From: Streptosporangiaceae bacterium
Lineage (GTDB): Bacteria; Actinomycetota; Actinomycetes; Streptosporangiales; Streptosporangiaceae
DNA length: 11,722 nt
Direction: 5' to 3'
Assembly: GCA_030045215.1 (NCBI GenBank)
Contig: JASIBJ010000192.1
Location: 1 to 11,722 of the forward strand
Shown: piece by piece, positions 1-8,244 of the stretch
Numbering within the stretch: the first letter of the stretch is position 1
Layout: the number at the start of each line of letters is the position of its first letter
Notes under the pieces: model-generated
Database searches by the model: none
What the model was told of the DNA's origin: nothing
Seen by the model: only the letters and a program-made list of their open reading frames with translations
Program-made: the position numbers and the translations under genes

Positions 1-57
1 TGCGGCTGCCAGGGCACAAACCCGGGCTGACCCAGGCAGCGGCAGGACGGAGAGCAG

Positions 58-1731
58 ATGCGGGACGGCACAGCCCGCCGCCACCCAGGGAACCCCGATA
101 ACGACTGGTACGACCGCTCGTCTCGCCAGCCGGGCGGTCGGAGGGCACCCACCGCCAGCCGTCGGCCTGGGCCGATCCGCGGGGGCACCCGGCGGCAGCC
201 GGGAACCGCGGGGCGGTGGCAGCTCTGGCGGCGATTCCGGGACAAGAGCGCGCTAGCCCAGGTCGGCTATACGGTTGCCACCATCGGGGCAGTCCTGACC
301 GTCATAGTCGGTGTCGGCGGATACGCCGAGTACGAGCGGCTCGTGGGCAACATCGACTCGGTCAACGTGGGCGACCTCAGCGGGCGGACGGTCTACGGCG
401 TCCAGAACATCCTCGTCCTCGGCTCGCAGGAGCGGCACGGCCAGACCGGTAACTTCGGCTTCGAGGCAAATCCGTGGACCACGAACTCCGACAACCTGCT
501 CGTGATTCACCTGAACGCGACCCACACCCGCGCGATCGTGCTGTCAATTCCGCGTGACACCATGGTGTACGAGCCCGGCTGTGAGGCCCGCATCCGGCAG
601 ATCGGCATCGGCATCCAGGGGCCATTTCAGAGCACGATCATCGACGGCGCTCTCAACATCGGCGGCCCCACGTGCGCGGTCGAGACGGTCACGGACCTAA
701 CCGGGATCAAGTTCGATCACTTCGTCGAGTTCGACTTCAACTCGTTCCGCGCCATCGTGGACGCGATCGACGGGGTCAACGTCTGCATCCCCAAGGGCGG
801 CTACCACGACCCGAATTCCCACGTGAACCTCACCGCCGGCATTCACCACATCGATGGGACCGAGGCACTCGCCCTCGTCCGGACCAGGGACACCCTGCAG
901 GATGGTGCCGACACGGGCGGTGACCTGCCCCGTATCGAAGTGCAGCAGGCCTTCATGGAAGACGTGATGCTGAAGGTTGCCCGCATGCACCTGTTTGACC
1001 CGGGCAACGCCCTCACGCTCTTGCGCATCGCCAGCATCGCGACGAAGGCCCTCACCGTGGACAAGGGCCTGGGCACGACGGACTCGCTCATCAGCATGGC
1101 CAAGTCCCTGGTCGGCCTGCACGCCAGCGACGTGACGATGCTGACGATGCCGAACGTATTCGATCCTGCGAACAATGACCGGCTGCTGGCCGAAGAGCCG
1201 GAGGCTGACGTGGTCTTCGGAATGGTCGCCAGAGGGCAGGCCTGGAGAGGGCACCTGCCGTTGATCAAGCCCGCGAAGATCGAAGTGACGGTGCTCAACG
1301 GCACCGGCATCGGCGGCCTGGCGGGCCGGACCGCGGCGGCGCTGCGCAAGCTTGGCTTCGATGTGATCCACATCGGCGACGCCAGCCCGACCACATCGAC
1401 GACGGTCAGCTATGACGGCATCGCATCGGCGGACGAGGCCTACACGCTGATGGCCTCGCTGAAGTCCTTCGCGCAGGGCAATCAGCCGCAGGCGCAGAAC
1501 CTGCTGGCCGAGCCGGCCCCGCAGGGCGGTCGCTACGCCGCGCTCACGCTGACCCTGGGTGACGACTACGCCAACTTCCCGGTCAACCCGCCACCGGCCA
1601 CGAAGAAGTCGGCCAACTCCGGGACGGCCAGCGCGCCGGCCGATACCGCCGCGGCCAGCTCCAGTGGCCCGGGCGCCGTGGAGTCCCGCAGCGGGAACGA
1701 GAACGTCTGCTCTGGCCTGCCGCTCGGCTAG
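58..1731 (+). CDS. LytR-CpsA-Psr (LCP) family cell-wall glycopolymer ligase with C-terminal LytR_C domain
   Basis: The 557-residue protein has a cytoplasmic Arg/Pro-rich head (about 1-65), one membrane segment (about 69-90), an extracytoplasmic LCP catalytic domain (about 115-310), a LytR_C domain (about 406-505, starting IEVTVLNGTG) and a Pro/Ala/Ser-rich tail. LCP hallmarks are NSDNLLV (143-149), SIPRD with R166-D167, DHFVEFDF (220-227), DGVNVCIP (238-245) and DGTEALALVRTR (266-277). The family transfers polyprenyl-pyrophosphate-linked glycopolymers onto peptidoglycan, and the Arg residues bind the pyrophosphate. C206 and C243 match a pair I associate with actinobacterial members, possibly a disulfide. 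Oddities: the usual INxAY..GG motif reads DGALNIGG, and the usual GRI.RQQ stretch reads PRIEVQQ (291-297), losing one Arg. The ATG is preceded by GGAG five bases upstream. The gene is monocistronic here and convergent with hutF. The family is certain; the polymer it transfers is unknown. Confidence 0.93.
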   Translation: MRDGTARRHPGNPDNDWYDRSSRQPGGRRAPTASRRPGPIRGGTRRQPGTAGRWQLWRRFRDKSALAQVGYTVATIGAVLTVIVGVGGYAEYERLVGNIDSVNVGDLSGRTVYGVQNILVLGSQERHGQTGNFGFEANPWTTNSDNLLVIHLNATHTRAIVLSIPRDTMVYEPGCEARIRQIGIGIQGPFQSTIIDGALNIGGPTCAVETVTDLTGIKFDHFVEFDFNSFRAIVDAIDGVNVCIPKGGYHDPNSHVNLTAGIHHIDGTEALALVRTRDTLQDGADTGGDLPRIEVQQAFMEDVMLKVARMHLFDPGNALTLLRIASIATKALTVDKGLGTTDSLISMAKSLVGLHASDVTMLTMPNVFDPANNDRLLAEEPEADVVFGMVARGQAWRGHLPLIKPAKIEVTVLNGTGIGGLAGRTAAALRKLGFDVIHIGDASPTTSTTVSYDGIASADEAYTLMASLKSFAQGNQPQAQNLLAEPAPQGGRYAALTLTLGDDYANFPVNPPPATKKSANSGTASAPADTAAASSSGPGAVESRSGNENVCSGLPLG

Positions 1732-1756
1732 CCTGCCCTGAGCATGCCGGCCCCGG

Positions 1757-3175
1757 TCACGCCAGCACGGACGTGATCGCGCTCCGCAGGGCCGCGGGCA
1801 CGTCGGCCACGAGCTGGTGCTGGCCGTCGCGGACCACGTCCCGACCCCCGACAATCACGTCACGGACGTCCGCGGCGGTGGCACCGAAGATAACCGACTC
1901 CAGCGCGGTCCCCCGCACCGTGCCCGCGGTCCTTACCGAGTCCAGCCGCACCACGACCAGGTCGGCCATGGCGCCCGGCGCGAGCTGACCGGCGTCCGGC
2001 CAGCCCAGGCTTGCGTGCCCGGCCGACGTCGCTGCCGTCGCCAGCTCAGCCGCCGTGAAGTGACCCCGCTCCCGGCTGGCGAGCCGCTCGTCAAGCTCCA
2101 CCCGGCGGGCCTCCTCGAGCAGGTCGATCACGGCGTGGCTGTCGCTGCCAAGAGTCAGGGTCGCGCCCGCAGCGGCCAGCCCGCTGGCCGGCCCTATCCC
2201 GTCGGCCAGGTCGGCCTCGGTCGTCGGGCAGAAACATGCATGGCTGCGGCTCTCGCCGAGCAGCCGGATGTCGGGCCGGGTCAGGTGGGTAGCGTGCACC
2301 AGGCTGCTCCGCGGCCCAAGCGCGCCGGCCTCCTCGAGCACCGCAGCCGGAGTCGCGCCGTACGCGGCCAGGCAGGCCGTGTTCTCGGCGACCTGCTCGG
2401 ACAGGTGGGCGTGCAGCGGCGCCCCGTGGCGGTGCGACCAGCCGACGACGTCCGCCATCTGGGCGGGCGGCACGGCGCGCACCGAGTGGATCGCGGCGCC
2501 CGCTCTGGCGCCCGCCCCCAAGGTGCTGGTCTCATCCGCCCCCAGTGCCGCCATCCGCTCCGCCCAACGCGAGCTGTCGCCGTCGCCGAACCGCAGCTGC
2601 GGGCCGGCCAGTGGCAGCTGGGCTCCATCGTGGCCGAGCCCCCCGGCCAGATAACACGTGTCCAGCAGGGTGATCCGCAGCCCGGCTTCGGCGGCCGCCC
2701 GGACAAGCACGCGGCCCATCTCGTTCGGGTCCGCGTACGGCACGCCGCCCGGCCCGTGATGCAGGTAATGGAACTCGCCGACGCAGCTCACGCCGGCCAG
2801 GGTCATCTCCGCGTAGACCGCGCGGGCCAGTTCCAGGTAGTCATCGGGATCAATCCGCTCCGCTACCTCGTACATCCGCTCCCGCCACGTCCAGAACGTG
2901 CCTCGGGACGCCTGCGTTATCCCGCGCAGCGCCCGGTGGAACGCGTGCGAGTGCGCGTTCGCGAGCCCTGGCAGCGTCAGGCCCGGCAGCCGGATGGCTC
3001 CGGCGGGTATCTGAATGGCCTCGGGCGTGACGCCGCTGAACCGGTCCCCGGCCGCCTCGAGCAGGACGTTCGCGCGCAGGCCAAGCCCGGGCGACCAGGC
3101 CAACTCGGCCAGCCAGGCCCGGTCGGGCGCTACCTTGCCCGGCTCGCCGTCGCTCGCGGACCGCAGCCGACTCAC
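1757..3175 (-). CDS. hutF: Formimidoylglutamate deiminase (HutF)
   Basis: A 472-residue amidohydrolase-superfamily enzyme. HutF converts N-formimino-L-glutamate to N-formyl-L-glutamate and ammonia in the five-step histidine pathway. Metal-binding residues are visible: the H75-x-H77 pair in NAHSHAFHRALRG, H257 in LHAHLSEQ, and D345 in LGSDSHA. HSVRAVP (230-236) and NAHSHAFHRALRG are typical of HutF rather than of guanine or cytosine deaminases. An N-terminal beta-sandwich part and its C-terminal return (about 400-450, GAMADLVVV) flank the barrel. It is the last gene of the hut block. Its GTG start shares the bases GTGA with the stop of the upstream M20 gene, so the two are probably translationally coupled. 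No good Shine-Dalgarno is seen and the first 20 residues are atypical, so the exact start is uncertain, though no better one is evident. Confidence 0.93.
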   Translation of the reverse strand: MSRLRSASDGEPGKVAPDRAWLAELAWSPGLGLRANVLLEAAGDRFSGVTPEAIQIPAGAIRLPGLTLPGLANAHSHAFHRALRGITQASRGTFWTWRERMYEVAERIDPDDYLELARAVYAEMTLAGVSCVGEFHYLHHGPGGVPYADPNEMGRVLVRAAAEAGLRITLLDTCYLAGGLGHDGAQLPLAGPQLRFGDGDSSRWAERMAALGADETSTLGAGARAGAAIHSVRAVPPAQMADVVGWSHRHGAPLHAHLSEQVAENTACLAAYGATPAAVLEEAGALGPRSSLVHATHLTRPDIRLLGESRSHACFCPTTEADLADGIGPASGLAAAGATLTLGSDSHAVIDLLEEARRVELDERLASRERGHFTAAELATAATSAGHASLGWPDAGQLAPGAMADLVVVRLDSVRTAGTVRGTALESVIFGATAADVRDVIVGGRDVVRDGQHQLVADVPAALRSAITSVLA

Positions 3176-4383
3176 CGGCAGGCCAGATCCGCGAGCACCG
3201 CCGCCAGCGCGGTCACGCCCGCCTCGCAGTCGTCCGGCTCGGCGTGCTCGGCGGGCGAGTGTGAGACGCCGGTCGGGTTCCGCACGAATAGCATCGCGGT
3301 CGGAATCCGGGCCGCGAGGACCCCGGCGTCATGACCGGCACCGGTCGGCAGCAACGGCGCCTGCTGCCCAGCCGCGGCCAGCACCTCCTTGATCCGGTCT
3401 CGCAACGCCTGGTCGAACCGCACGAGCGGCGTGAACGACTCCTGCCGCAGCTCGAATCCGACTCCGTGCATGGCCGCCGCCTCCGCCGCGACCTCGCTGA
3501 CGGTCGCGACGACCAGGTCAAGCACGACCGCATCGGGTGCACGGGCGTCGAGCCAGGCGTGTACGGATGAGCTGATGGCGTTCGCCGCCCCGGGTTCGGC
3601 GATGACCTTGCCGAACGTGGCTAGCGCGCCGTGGTCGGCCGCCGCCTGCCTGGCTGCCAGCGCCGTGGCCGCGAACGGCAGCATCGGATCGCGGCGATCC
3701 CCCAGCCTGGTGGTGCCGGCGTGGTCGGCCCGGCCGGTGAAGTCCAGCCGCCAGCGCCCGTGCGGCCATATCCCGTCCGCCACGCCGATCGCGGCCCGCA
3801 GGCCCGCGAGCGCGCTGCCCTGCTCGATGTGCAGCTCCACATACGCGCCGATCCGGCCGAGCAGTTGCTCGTCCGGGCCGATGAGCGCCGGATCGCGGCC
3901 AGCGGCCTGCATGGCCGAGGCCAGGCTGATCCCGTCCTGATCACGCAGGTCCCGCGCCACGGCCGGATCCATCAGGCCGGTCAGCAGCCGGCTGCCGAGG
4001 CAGGCTACGCCGAACCTGGCCCCCTCCTCCTCGGTGAACGCCGCCACGCCGATCGGCCTAGCCGGGCGGAACCCCTCGTTCCGAAGCTGAGCGATCGCAG
4101 CAAATGCCGAGACGATCCCGAGCGGCCCGTCAAATGCCCCGCCATCGGGAACAGAGTCCAGGTGGCTGCCGGTAATGACGGCCGCCTCACCGGGCCCGCC
4201 CCACCACGCCCACATGTTGCCGTTGCCGTCGCAGTCGGTCCGCAGGCCCAGGCTCGTGGCGTTCCTGACGAACCAGCCGCGGCAGGCGGCATCGGGCTCG
4301 GTCCATGAATAGCGCCGGTAGCCGCCGGTGAACTCGTTCCGCCCGACCGGCAGCAGTTCGGCCCACAGCTCGGCAAAGCTCAT
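3172..4383 (-). CDS. M20-family amidohydrolase of the allantoate amidohydrolase/N-carbamoylase type, probable N-formylglutamate hydrolase of the hut operon
   Basis: A 403-residue zinc/manganese amidohydrolase of the M20 hydantoinase/carbamoylase family, usual length about 400-420. Dinuclear-metal and catalytic residues can be placed: H74 and D85 in GSHLDSVPDGGAFDGPLG (72-89), the E118-E120 run in FTEEEGARFG, H185 in ELHIEQG, and H375 in GVSHSP. GRADHAGTT (217-225) belongs to the lid/dimerisation domain and GAGHDAG (348-354) to the substrate site. The family is usually annotated as allantoate amidohydrolase. Lying between hutU and hutF and overlapping hutF by 4 nt, it more likely hydrolyses N-formyl-L-glutamate to formate and glutamate, the HutG step, since no other deformylase is present here. 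That role is inferred from position only. It starts at ATG 23 nt after hutU, with a weak ribosome-binding site. Confidence 0.9.
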   Translation of the reverse strand: MSFAELWAELLPVGRNEFTGGYRRYSWTEPDAACRGWFVRNATSLGLRTDCDGNGNMWAWWGGPGEAAVITGSHLDSVPDGGAFDGPLGIVSAFAAIAQLRNEGFRPARPIGVAAFTEEEGARFGVACLGSRLLTGLMDPAVARDLRDQDGISLASAMQAAGRDPALIGPDEQLLGRIGAYVELHIEQGSALAGLRAAIGVADGIWPHGRWRLDFTGRADHAGTTRLGDRRDPMLPFAATALAARQAAADHGALATFGKVIAEPGAANAISSSVHAWLDARAPDAVVLDLVVATVSEVAAEAAAMHGVGFELRQESFTPLVRFDQALRDRIKEVLAAAGQQAPLLPTGAGHDAGVLAARIPTAMLFVRNPTGVSHSPAEHAEPDDCEAGVTALAAVLADLACR

Positions 4384-4406
4384 CGCGATGCTTTCGGCAC
4401 GGGCCG

Positions 4407-6083
4407 TCAGTTGTCCGCGCGCATCGGCACCCGCACGCCGCGTTCGGCCGCAACCTCGCCCGCGCGCTCGTAGCCGGCGTCCGCATGCCGGATCACGCCC
4501 GTGCCCGGATCGTTGGTCAGCACCCGCTCCAGCTTCTGCCCGGCCAGATCCGTGCCATCCGCCACGCAGACCTGGCCCGCGTGGATCGACCGGCCGATAC
4601 CGACGCCGCCACCGTGGTGGATGCTCACCCAGGTCGCCCCGGACGAGGTGTTGAGCAGGGCGTTCAGCAGCGGCCAGTCCGCGATCGCGTCGCTGCCGTC
4701 GGCCATCGCCTCGGTCTCCCGGTACGGCGACGCCACCGACCCGCAGTCGAGGTGATCGCGGCCAAGGACGATCGGAGCCTGCACCTCGCCCCCCCGCACC
4801 AGCTCATTGAACCGCTCGCCGGCGAGGTTCCGCTCGCCATAGCCCAGCCAGCAGATCCGGGCGGGCAGGCCCTGGAAGTGCACCTTCTCCCTCGCCATCC
4901 GGATCCACCTGGCGAGCGCCTCGTTCTCGGGGAACAGGTCGAGGATCGCCGCGTCGGTGGCCGCGATGTCGGCCGGGTCGCCAGACAGCGCGACCCAGCG
5001 GAACGGGCCCTTCCCCTCGCAGAACAGCGGACGGATATAGGCGGGGACGAACCCGGGAAACTCGAACGCGCGGTCGTAGCCGGCCAGCTGCGCCTCGCCG
5101 CGGATGGAGTTGCCGTAGTCGAAGACCTCGGCGCCCGCGTCCTTGAACCCGACCATCGCCGCGACGTGGGCGGCCATCGATTCGCGCGCGCGGCGGGTGA
5201 AGCCGTCCGGATCCTCGGCGCGAAGCGCGGCCATGTCCTCGAACTTGACCCCGCGGGGCAGGTAGGTGAGCGGGTCGTGTGCGGATGTCTGGTCGGTCAC
5301 CACATTGATCGGCGCGCCCATGCGCAGCAGCTGGGGCACCAAATCCGCGGCATTGCCCAGCAGGCCGATGGACAGCGCCTCGCCAGCCCGCGCCGCGGCC
5401 TCGGCCCTGCGGACCGCGTCGTCGACGTCGGCGGCCTCGACGTCGAGATACCCGTGCTCGATGCGGCGCCTGATCCTGGACGGGTCACAGTCGATGCAGA
5501 GGGCCACGCCGCCGTTCATCGTCACCGCGAGCGGCTGGGCACCGCCCATCCCGCCCAGGCCCGCTGTGAGCGTGATCGTGCCCGCCAGCGAGCCGCCGAA
5601 GCGCTTGGCCGCGACCGCGGCGAACGTCTCGTAGGTTCCCTGCAAGATGCCCTGGGTACCGATGTAGATCCACGATCCGGCTGTCATCTGGCCGAACATC
5701 GTGAGTCCCTCGGCCTCGAGCCGCCGGAATTCCTCCCAGGTCGCCCACTGGGGAACCAGGTTGGAGTTGGCGATCAGCACCCGCGGCGCCCACTCGTGGG
5801 TGCGGAACACGCCGACCGGCTTGCCCGACTGGACCAGCAGGGTTTCGTCGCCCTCAAGCTGCTGCAGCGACGACACGATGGCGTCAAACGCGGCCCAGCT
5901 GCGCGCGGCCCGCCCCGATCCGCCATAGACGATGAGCTGGTCGGGGTGCTCGGCAACCTCGGGGTCGAGGTTGTTCATCAGCATCCGCATGGCCGCCTCT
6001 TGCGGCCAGCCCTTGCAGGCTAGGCCCGTCCCGCGCGGCGCGCGCACTGGCCTGGCACCCGGCAGCCTGGGCCCGTCGGTCAT
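4407..6083 (-). CDS. hutU: Urocanate hydratase (urocanase)
   Basis: A 558-residue urocanase, the normal size for the family (about 550-560). It adds water to urocanate using tightly bound NAD+, giving imidazolone propionate in the cytoplasm. Hallmarks are [12 protein letters not shown] (35-46), [11 protein letters not shown] (53-63), the NAD-binding [12 protein letters not shown] (175-186), ARICWLG with C411 at the position of the reactive Cys410 of the Pseudomonas enzyme, [13 protein letters not shown] (441-453), and HHGGGVGIG (489-497). The ATG at 6083 is chosen because GAGGGAG lies six bases upstream and the protein then begins like known urocanases. The frame stays open for another 78 codons upstream, but that part overlaps the alcohol dehydrogenase gene and resembles no urocanase. 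It is the first gene of hutU-M20-hutF and lies 64 nt downstream of the fae operon on the same strand. Confidence 0.97.
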   Translation of the reverse strand: MTDGPRLPGARPVRAPRGTGLACKGWPQEAAMRMLMNNLDPEVAEHPDQLIVYGGSGRAARSWAAFDAIVSSLQQLEGDETLLVQSGKPVGVFRTHEWAPRVLIANSNLVPQWATWEEFRRLEAEGLTMFGQMTAGSWIYIGTQGILQGTYETFAAVAAKRFGGSLAGTITLTAGLGGMGGAQPLAVTMNGGVALCIDCDPSRIRRRIEHGYLDVEAADVDDAVRRAEAAARAGEALSIGLLGNAADLVPQLLRMGAPINVVTDQTSAHDPLTYLPRGVKFEDMAALRAEDPDGFTRRARESMAAHVAAMVGFKDAGAEVFDYGNSIRGEAQLAGYDRAFEFPGFVPAYIRPLFCEGKGPFRWVALSGDPADIAATDAAILDLFPENEALARWIRMAREKVHFQGLPARICWLGYGERNLAGERFNELVRGGEVQAPIVLGRDHLDCGSVASPYRETEAMADGSDAIADWPLLNALLNTSSGATWVSIHHGGGVGIGRSIHAGQVCVADGTDLAGQKLERVLTNDPGTGVIRHADAGYERAGEVAAERGVRVPMRADN

Positions 6084-6089
6084 GTCCAA

Positions 6090-6096
6090 CTCCCTC
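6090..6096 (-). promoter_or_regulatory. Shine-Dalgarno site of hutU
   Basis: On the minus strand this reads GAGGGAG, six bases before the ATG at 6083. It fixes the urocanase start and argues against the 78-codon upstream extension of the same frame. Confidence 0.75.
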
Positions 6097-6147
6097 GATC
6101 GACTGGGCATCATCATCCACCGTGCCCGCCCCTCGTCACGACCCGGG

Positions 6148-7323
6148 TCAGGCGCCGCTGACCGCCTCGAGGATCGCGACCAGGTCCGCCGCCGATGGCT
6201 GCCGCGGAGCGTTTGCCAGCACCTCGTCATCGAGCGCGTCCGCCGCGATATACCGGAAGTCCTGGCGCCTGATTTCGAAGTCAGACAGCCGCTTGTCCAT
6301 CCCCACGGACGCGGCAAGCGCGGCGACGGCCCGCACCGCGGCGGTCGCGTTTGTCCCGGCCGGCACCGCCGTGTCGCCGGCGCCGAGCGCGAAGGCGACG
6401 TCCGCCAGCCGCGACTGAGCGACGGGCAACGTGAACCGCAGTACCTCGGGCAGCACCATCGTCAGCGCGACCCCGTGGGCGACGTCGAACCGCCCTCCGA
6501 TGGCGTGTCCGATCGCATGGCAGGCACCGAGTCCGGTCGAGGCCATCGCCACGCCCGCCATGTGTGCTGCCAGGAGCATCTGCCCTCTGGCCTCGCGGTC
6601 CGAGCCGTCCGCCACCGCCCTCGGCAGGAATTCACCGATCATCCCGATGGCCTGTAGCGCGATCCCGGCCGACCAAGGGCTGGCCCGGACCGAGAGGTAG
6701 GACTCGAGCGCGTGCGTCAGCGCGTCCATACCCGTCGCCGCGGTGGCGTCCGCCGGCAGTCCGACGGTGAGCTCGGGGTCGAGGATGGCGGCGGCCGGCA
6801 TCGTGGAGGCATGCCCGACGTAGAACTTACGGTGCTGGTCCTCGTCGGTGACCACGCCGAACCCGTTGGTCTCGGCCCCGGTGCCTGCCGTCGTCGGCAC
6901 AGCCAGCAGCGGCAGGGCCGGGCTGGCGAACTCGGCCCGGTAGTCAAGCTGACGGCCGCGCTGCGGGTTCACCGCCGCCAGCGCGATGCCTTTCGCCGCG
7001 TCGATCGGCGAGCCGCCGCCGACCGCGACCACGACGGGCCGCTCATTAAGCAAGCCGGCCGCCGCCACCGCTCCGGCGGCGACATCCGCAGTAGTGGGAT
7101 TCGGGTGCACGCCGCTGAACACGGCTGCCGACTGGTCCGCGTCGGCCAGCACCTTGAGCACCTGGGCGATCACCGGCGTCGCTGCCAGCGCCGCATCGGT
7201 CACGAGGAACACGGCCGCGCCACCGGCCGCCGTCACCAGCGCAGGCAGCCTGGCGATTGCCCCGGCGCCAAAGTATGCCGTCGGTGTGGCGCCGATGGTG
7301 AGCTCGGACGGAACGGGCAGCAC
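6148..7323 (-). CDS. Iron-containing (group III) alcohol dehydrogenase family protein
   Basis: A 391-residue Fe-ADH-family oxidoreductase with an N-terminal nucleotide-binding domain and a C-terminal helical metal-binding domain. Nucleotide-binding [11 protein letters not shown] lies at about 102-112, and PTTAGTGAE at about 143-151. The metal set D-x3-H, H, H is present in [10 protein letters not shown] (D200, H204) and [19 protein letters not shown] (H269, H283), the same spacing as lactaldehyde reductase FucO. The family reduces aldehydes or oxidises alcohols; members include 1,3-propanediol, lactaldehyde and methanol dehydrogenases, and related maleylacetate reductases, so the substrate is open. 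The GTG at 7323 is preferred over the GTG two codons upstream because AAGGGAG is correctly spaced only for it. That leaves 2 nt after the stop of the beta-hydroxyacid dehydrogenase. It is the last gene of the fae operon. Given Fae in the operon, an alcohol substrate that yields formaldehyde or a hydroxyaldehyde is possible but unproven. Confidence 0.92.
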   Translation of the reverse strand: MLPVPSELTIGATPTAYFGAGAIARLPALVTAAGGAAVFLVTDAALAATPVIAQVLKVLADADQSAAVFSGVHPNPTTADVAAGAVAAAGLLNERPVVVAVGGGSPIDAAKGIALAAVNPQRGRQLDYRAEFASPALPLLAVPTTAGTGAETNGFGVVTDEDQHRKFYVGHASTMPAAAILDPELTVGLPADATAATGMDALTHALESYLSVRASPWSAGIALQAIGMIGEFLPRAVADGSDREARGQMLLAAHMAGVAMASTGLGACHAIGHAIGGRFDVAHGVALTMVLPEVLRFTLPVAQSRLADVAFALGAGDTAVPAGTNATAAVRAVAALAASVGMDKRLSDFEIRRQDFRYIAADALDDEVLANAPRQPSAADLVAILEAVSGA

Positions 7324-7325
7324 GG

Positions 7326-8243
7326 TCACTCCCTTGGCAGGCGCAGCGGCGTGGCGGTCAGGTCTTCCAGCAGCCTGATCGGCAGCATCTCGCCGCCATG
7401 GTCACCGTACTGGGCCCTGGCCCGGCGGTAGATCTGCTCGACCAGCGCGCTGACTTCGGCCGGCACACCGGTCTGCCGGGCCAGGTCGACGGCCAGGCCC
7501 AGGTCCTTGCAGGCCAAAGCCAGCGCGAACGAGTCGTCATAGTCCCCGCGCTCCAGCACCGCCAGCACGTCCCGCTCGAGGAAGTTGCTCGCTGCCGGGC
7601 TGGCCAGCAGGCACTGGCGCAGCATGGCCAGGTCGACGCCGGCCCGCACGCCGACGGTGAGAACCTCCGCTGTCGCGACGAGGTGACCGAACCACAGCAG
7701 GTTGATCATCAGCTTGACCGTGTAGCCTGCCCCGTTCCCCCCGACGTGCAAGATGCGGTCGGGATCGCCCATCGCCTCCAGCAGCGGGAGCGCTCGGTGA
7801 AAGTCGCCGGCACTGCCACCGACGAAGATCTGCAGGGATCCGGCCCTGGCGCCGACCGCCATCCCGCTCACCGGGGCGTCCAGCACAGCGATCCGGCGAG
7901 GGCCCGCGAGCGCCCGGACCCGATCGGCCACCGCCGGCACGCTGGTCGACATGTCCACCCAGATTGCGCCGGGCTCAAGCCCGTCCAGGAGGCCGTCCGC
8001 GCCGAGGAGCACATCCGCCACCTGCTCGGGCGCGGGCAGCATCGTGATGACGACCTCACGGCCCGCGCCGGTCGCGCGCGGCGACCCGGCCCAGGTCGCG
8101 CCGGCCGCCACGAGCCCGGATGCGGCCTCAGGTCGCTGGTCGTGCACAACCAGGTCGTGGCCGGCGGCCAGGATGCGCGCGCTCATCGGCGCGCCCATGT
8201 GACCTAGCCCGATGAAACCTACTCGCACCGCTGCCACATCCAC
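7326..8243 (-). CDS. NAD(P)-dependent beta-hydroxyacid dehydrogenase (3-hydroxyisobutyrate dehydrogenase family)
   Basis: A 305-residue two-domain protein, close to the usual 290-300. The N-terminal Rossmann domain opens with GFIGLGHMGAPMS (9-21), the dinucleotide-binding signature of this family. The substrate-binding stretch is DAPVSGMAVGARAG (122-135), usually DAPVSGG. The catalytic lysine is K177 in GAGYTVKLMINLL, followed by N181. CKDLGLA (245-251) is the conserved C-terminal motif. Relatives oxidise 3-hydroxyisobutyrate or reduce tartronate semialdehyde, succinic semialdehyde or similar 3-oxo acids, and the substrate cannot be read from sequence. The Met of the DAPVSGM variant lies next to the substrate pocket. 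The gene starts with GTG one base after the dehydratase stop and ends 2 nt before the Fe-ADH start, so it is an internal operon gene. A start two or five codons later (also GTG) is possible. Confidence 0.93.
   Translation of the reverse strand: MDVAAVRVGFIGLGHMGAPMSARILAAGHDLVVHDQRPEAASGLVAAGATWAGSPRATGAGREVVITMLPAPEQVADVLLGADGLLDGLEPGAIWVDMSTSVPAVADRVRALAGPRRIAVLDAPVSGMAVGARAGSLQIFVGGSAGDFHRALPLLEAMGDPDRILHVGGNGAGYTVKLMINLLWFGHLVATAEVLTVGVRAGVDLAMLRQCLLASPAASNFLERDVLAVLERGDYDDSFALALACKDLGLAVDLARQTGVPAEVSALVEQIYRRARAQYGDHGGEMLPIRLLEDLTATPLRLPRE
7329..7335 (-). promoter_or_regulatory. Shine-Dalgarno site deciding the start of the Fe-ADH gene
   Basis: On the minus strand this reads AAGGGAG, five bases (TGACC, including the stop of the preceding gene) before GTG at 7323. 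The alternative GTG at 7329-7327 overlaps the last base of this site, leaving no spacer, so it is unlikely to be used. Confidence 0.65.
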
Positions 8244-8244
8244 G

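Noticed and set aside
1732..1756. Bidirectional terminator between the LCP gene and hutF
   Set aside because: The 25 bp gap was inspected for a stem-loop with a T- or A-run and none is evident.
697..1854. Minus-strand open frame of 385 codons opposite the LCP gene
   Set aside because: It is a low-complexity Arg/Val/Gly-rich translation antisense to a well-supported LCP domain, and it also runs into the end of hutF.
1817..3334. Plus-strand open frame of 505 codons opposite hutF and the M20 gene
   Set aside because: It is antisense to clearly conserved genes, is Arg/Gly/Pro-rich with no recognisable domain, and is the usual shadow of third-position GC in a high-GC genome.
4485..6023. Plus-strand open frame of 512 codons opposite hutU
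   Set aside because: It is complementary to the urocanase catalytic core and has no domain or ribosome-binding site of its own; the opposite frame is certain.
6140..6149. GACCCGGGTC palindrome at the Fe-ADH stop as a terminator
   Set aside because: The arms are only 5 bp with no loop and no T-run; it is better regarded as chance GC-rich sequence.
6084..6317. 78-codon upstream extension of the hutU frame
   Set aside because: It overlaps the Fe-ADH coding region, reads Arg/Ser-rich without urocanase similarity, and a good Shine-Dalgarno supports the ATG at 6083.
7398..8207. Plus-strand open frame of 269 codons opposite the beta-hydroxyacid dehydrogenase
   Set aside because: It is a shadow of the gene on the other strand; no family motif or start signal supports it.
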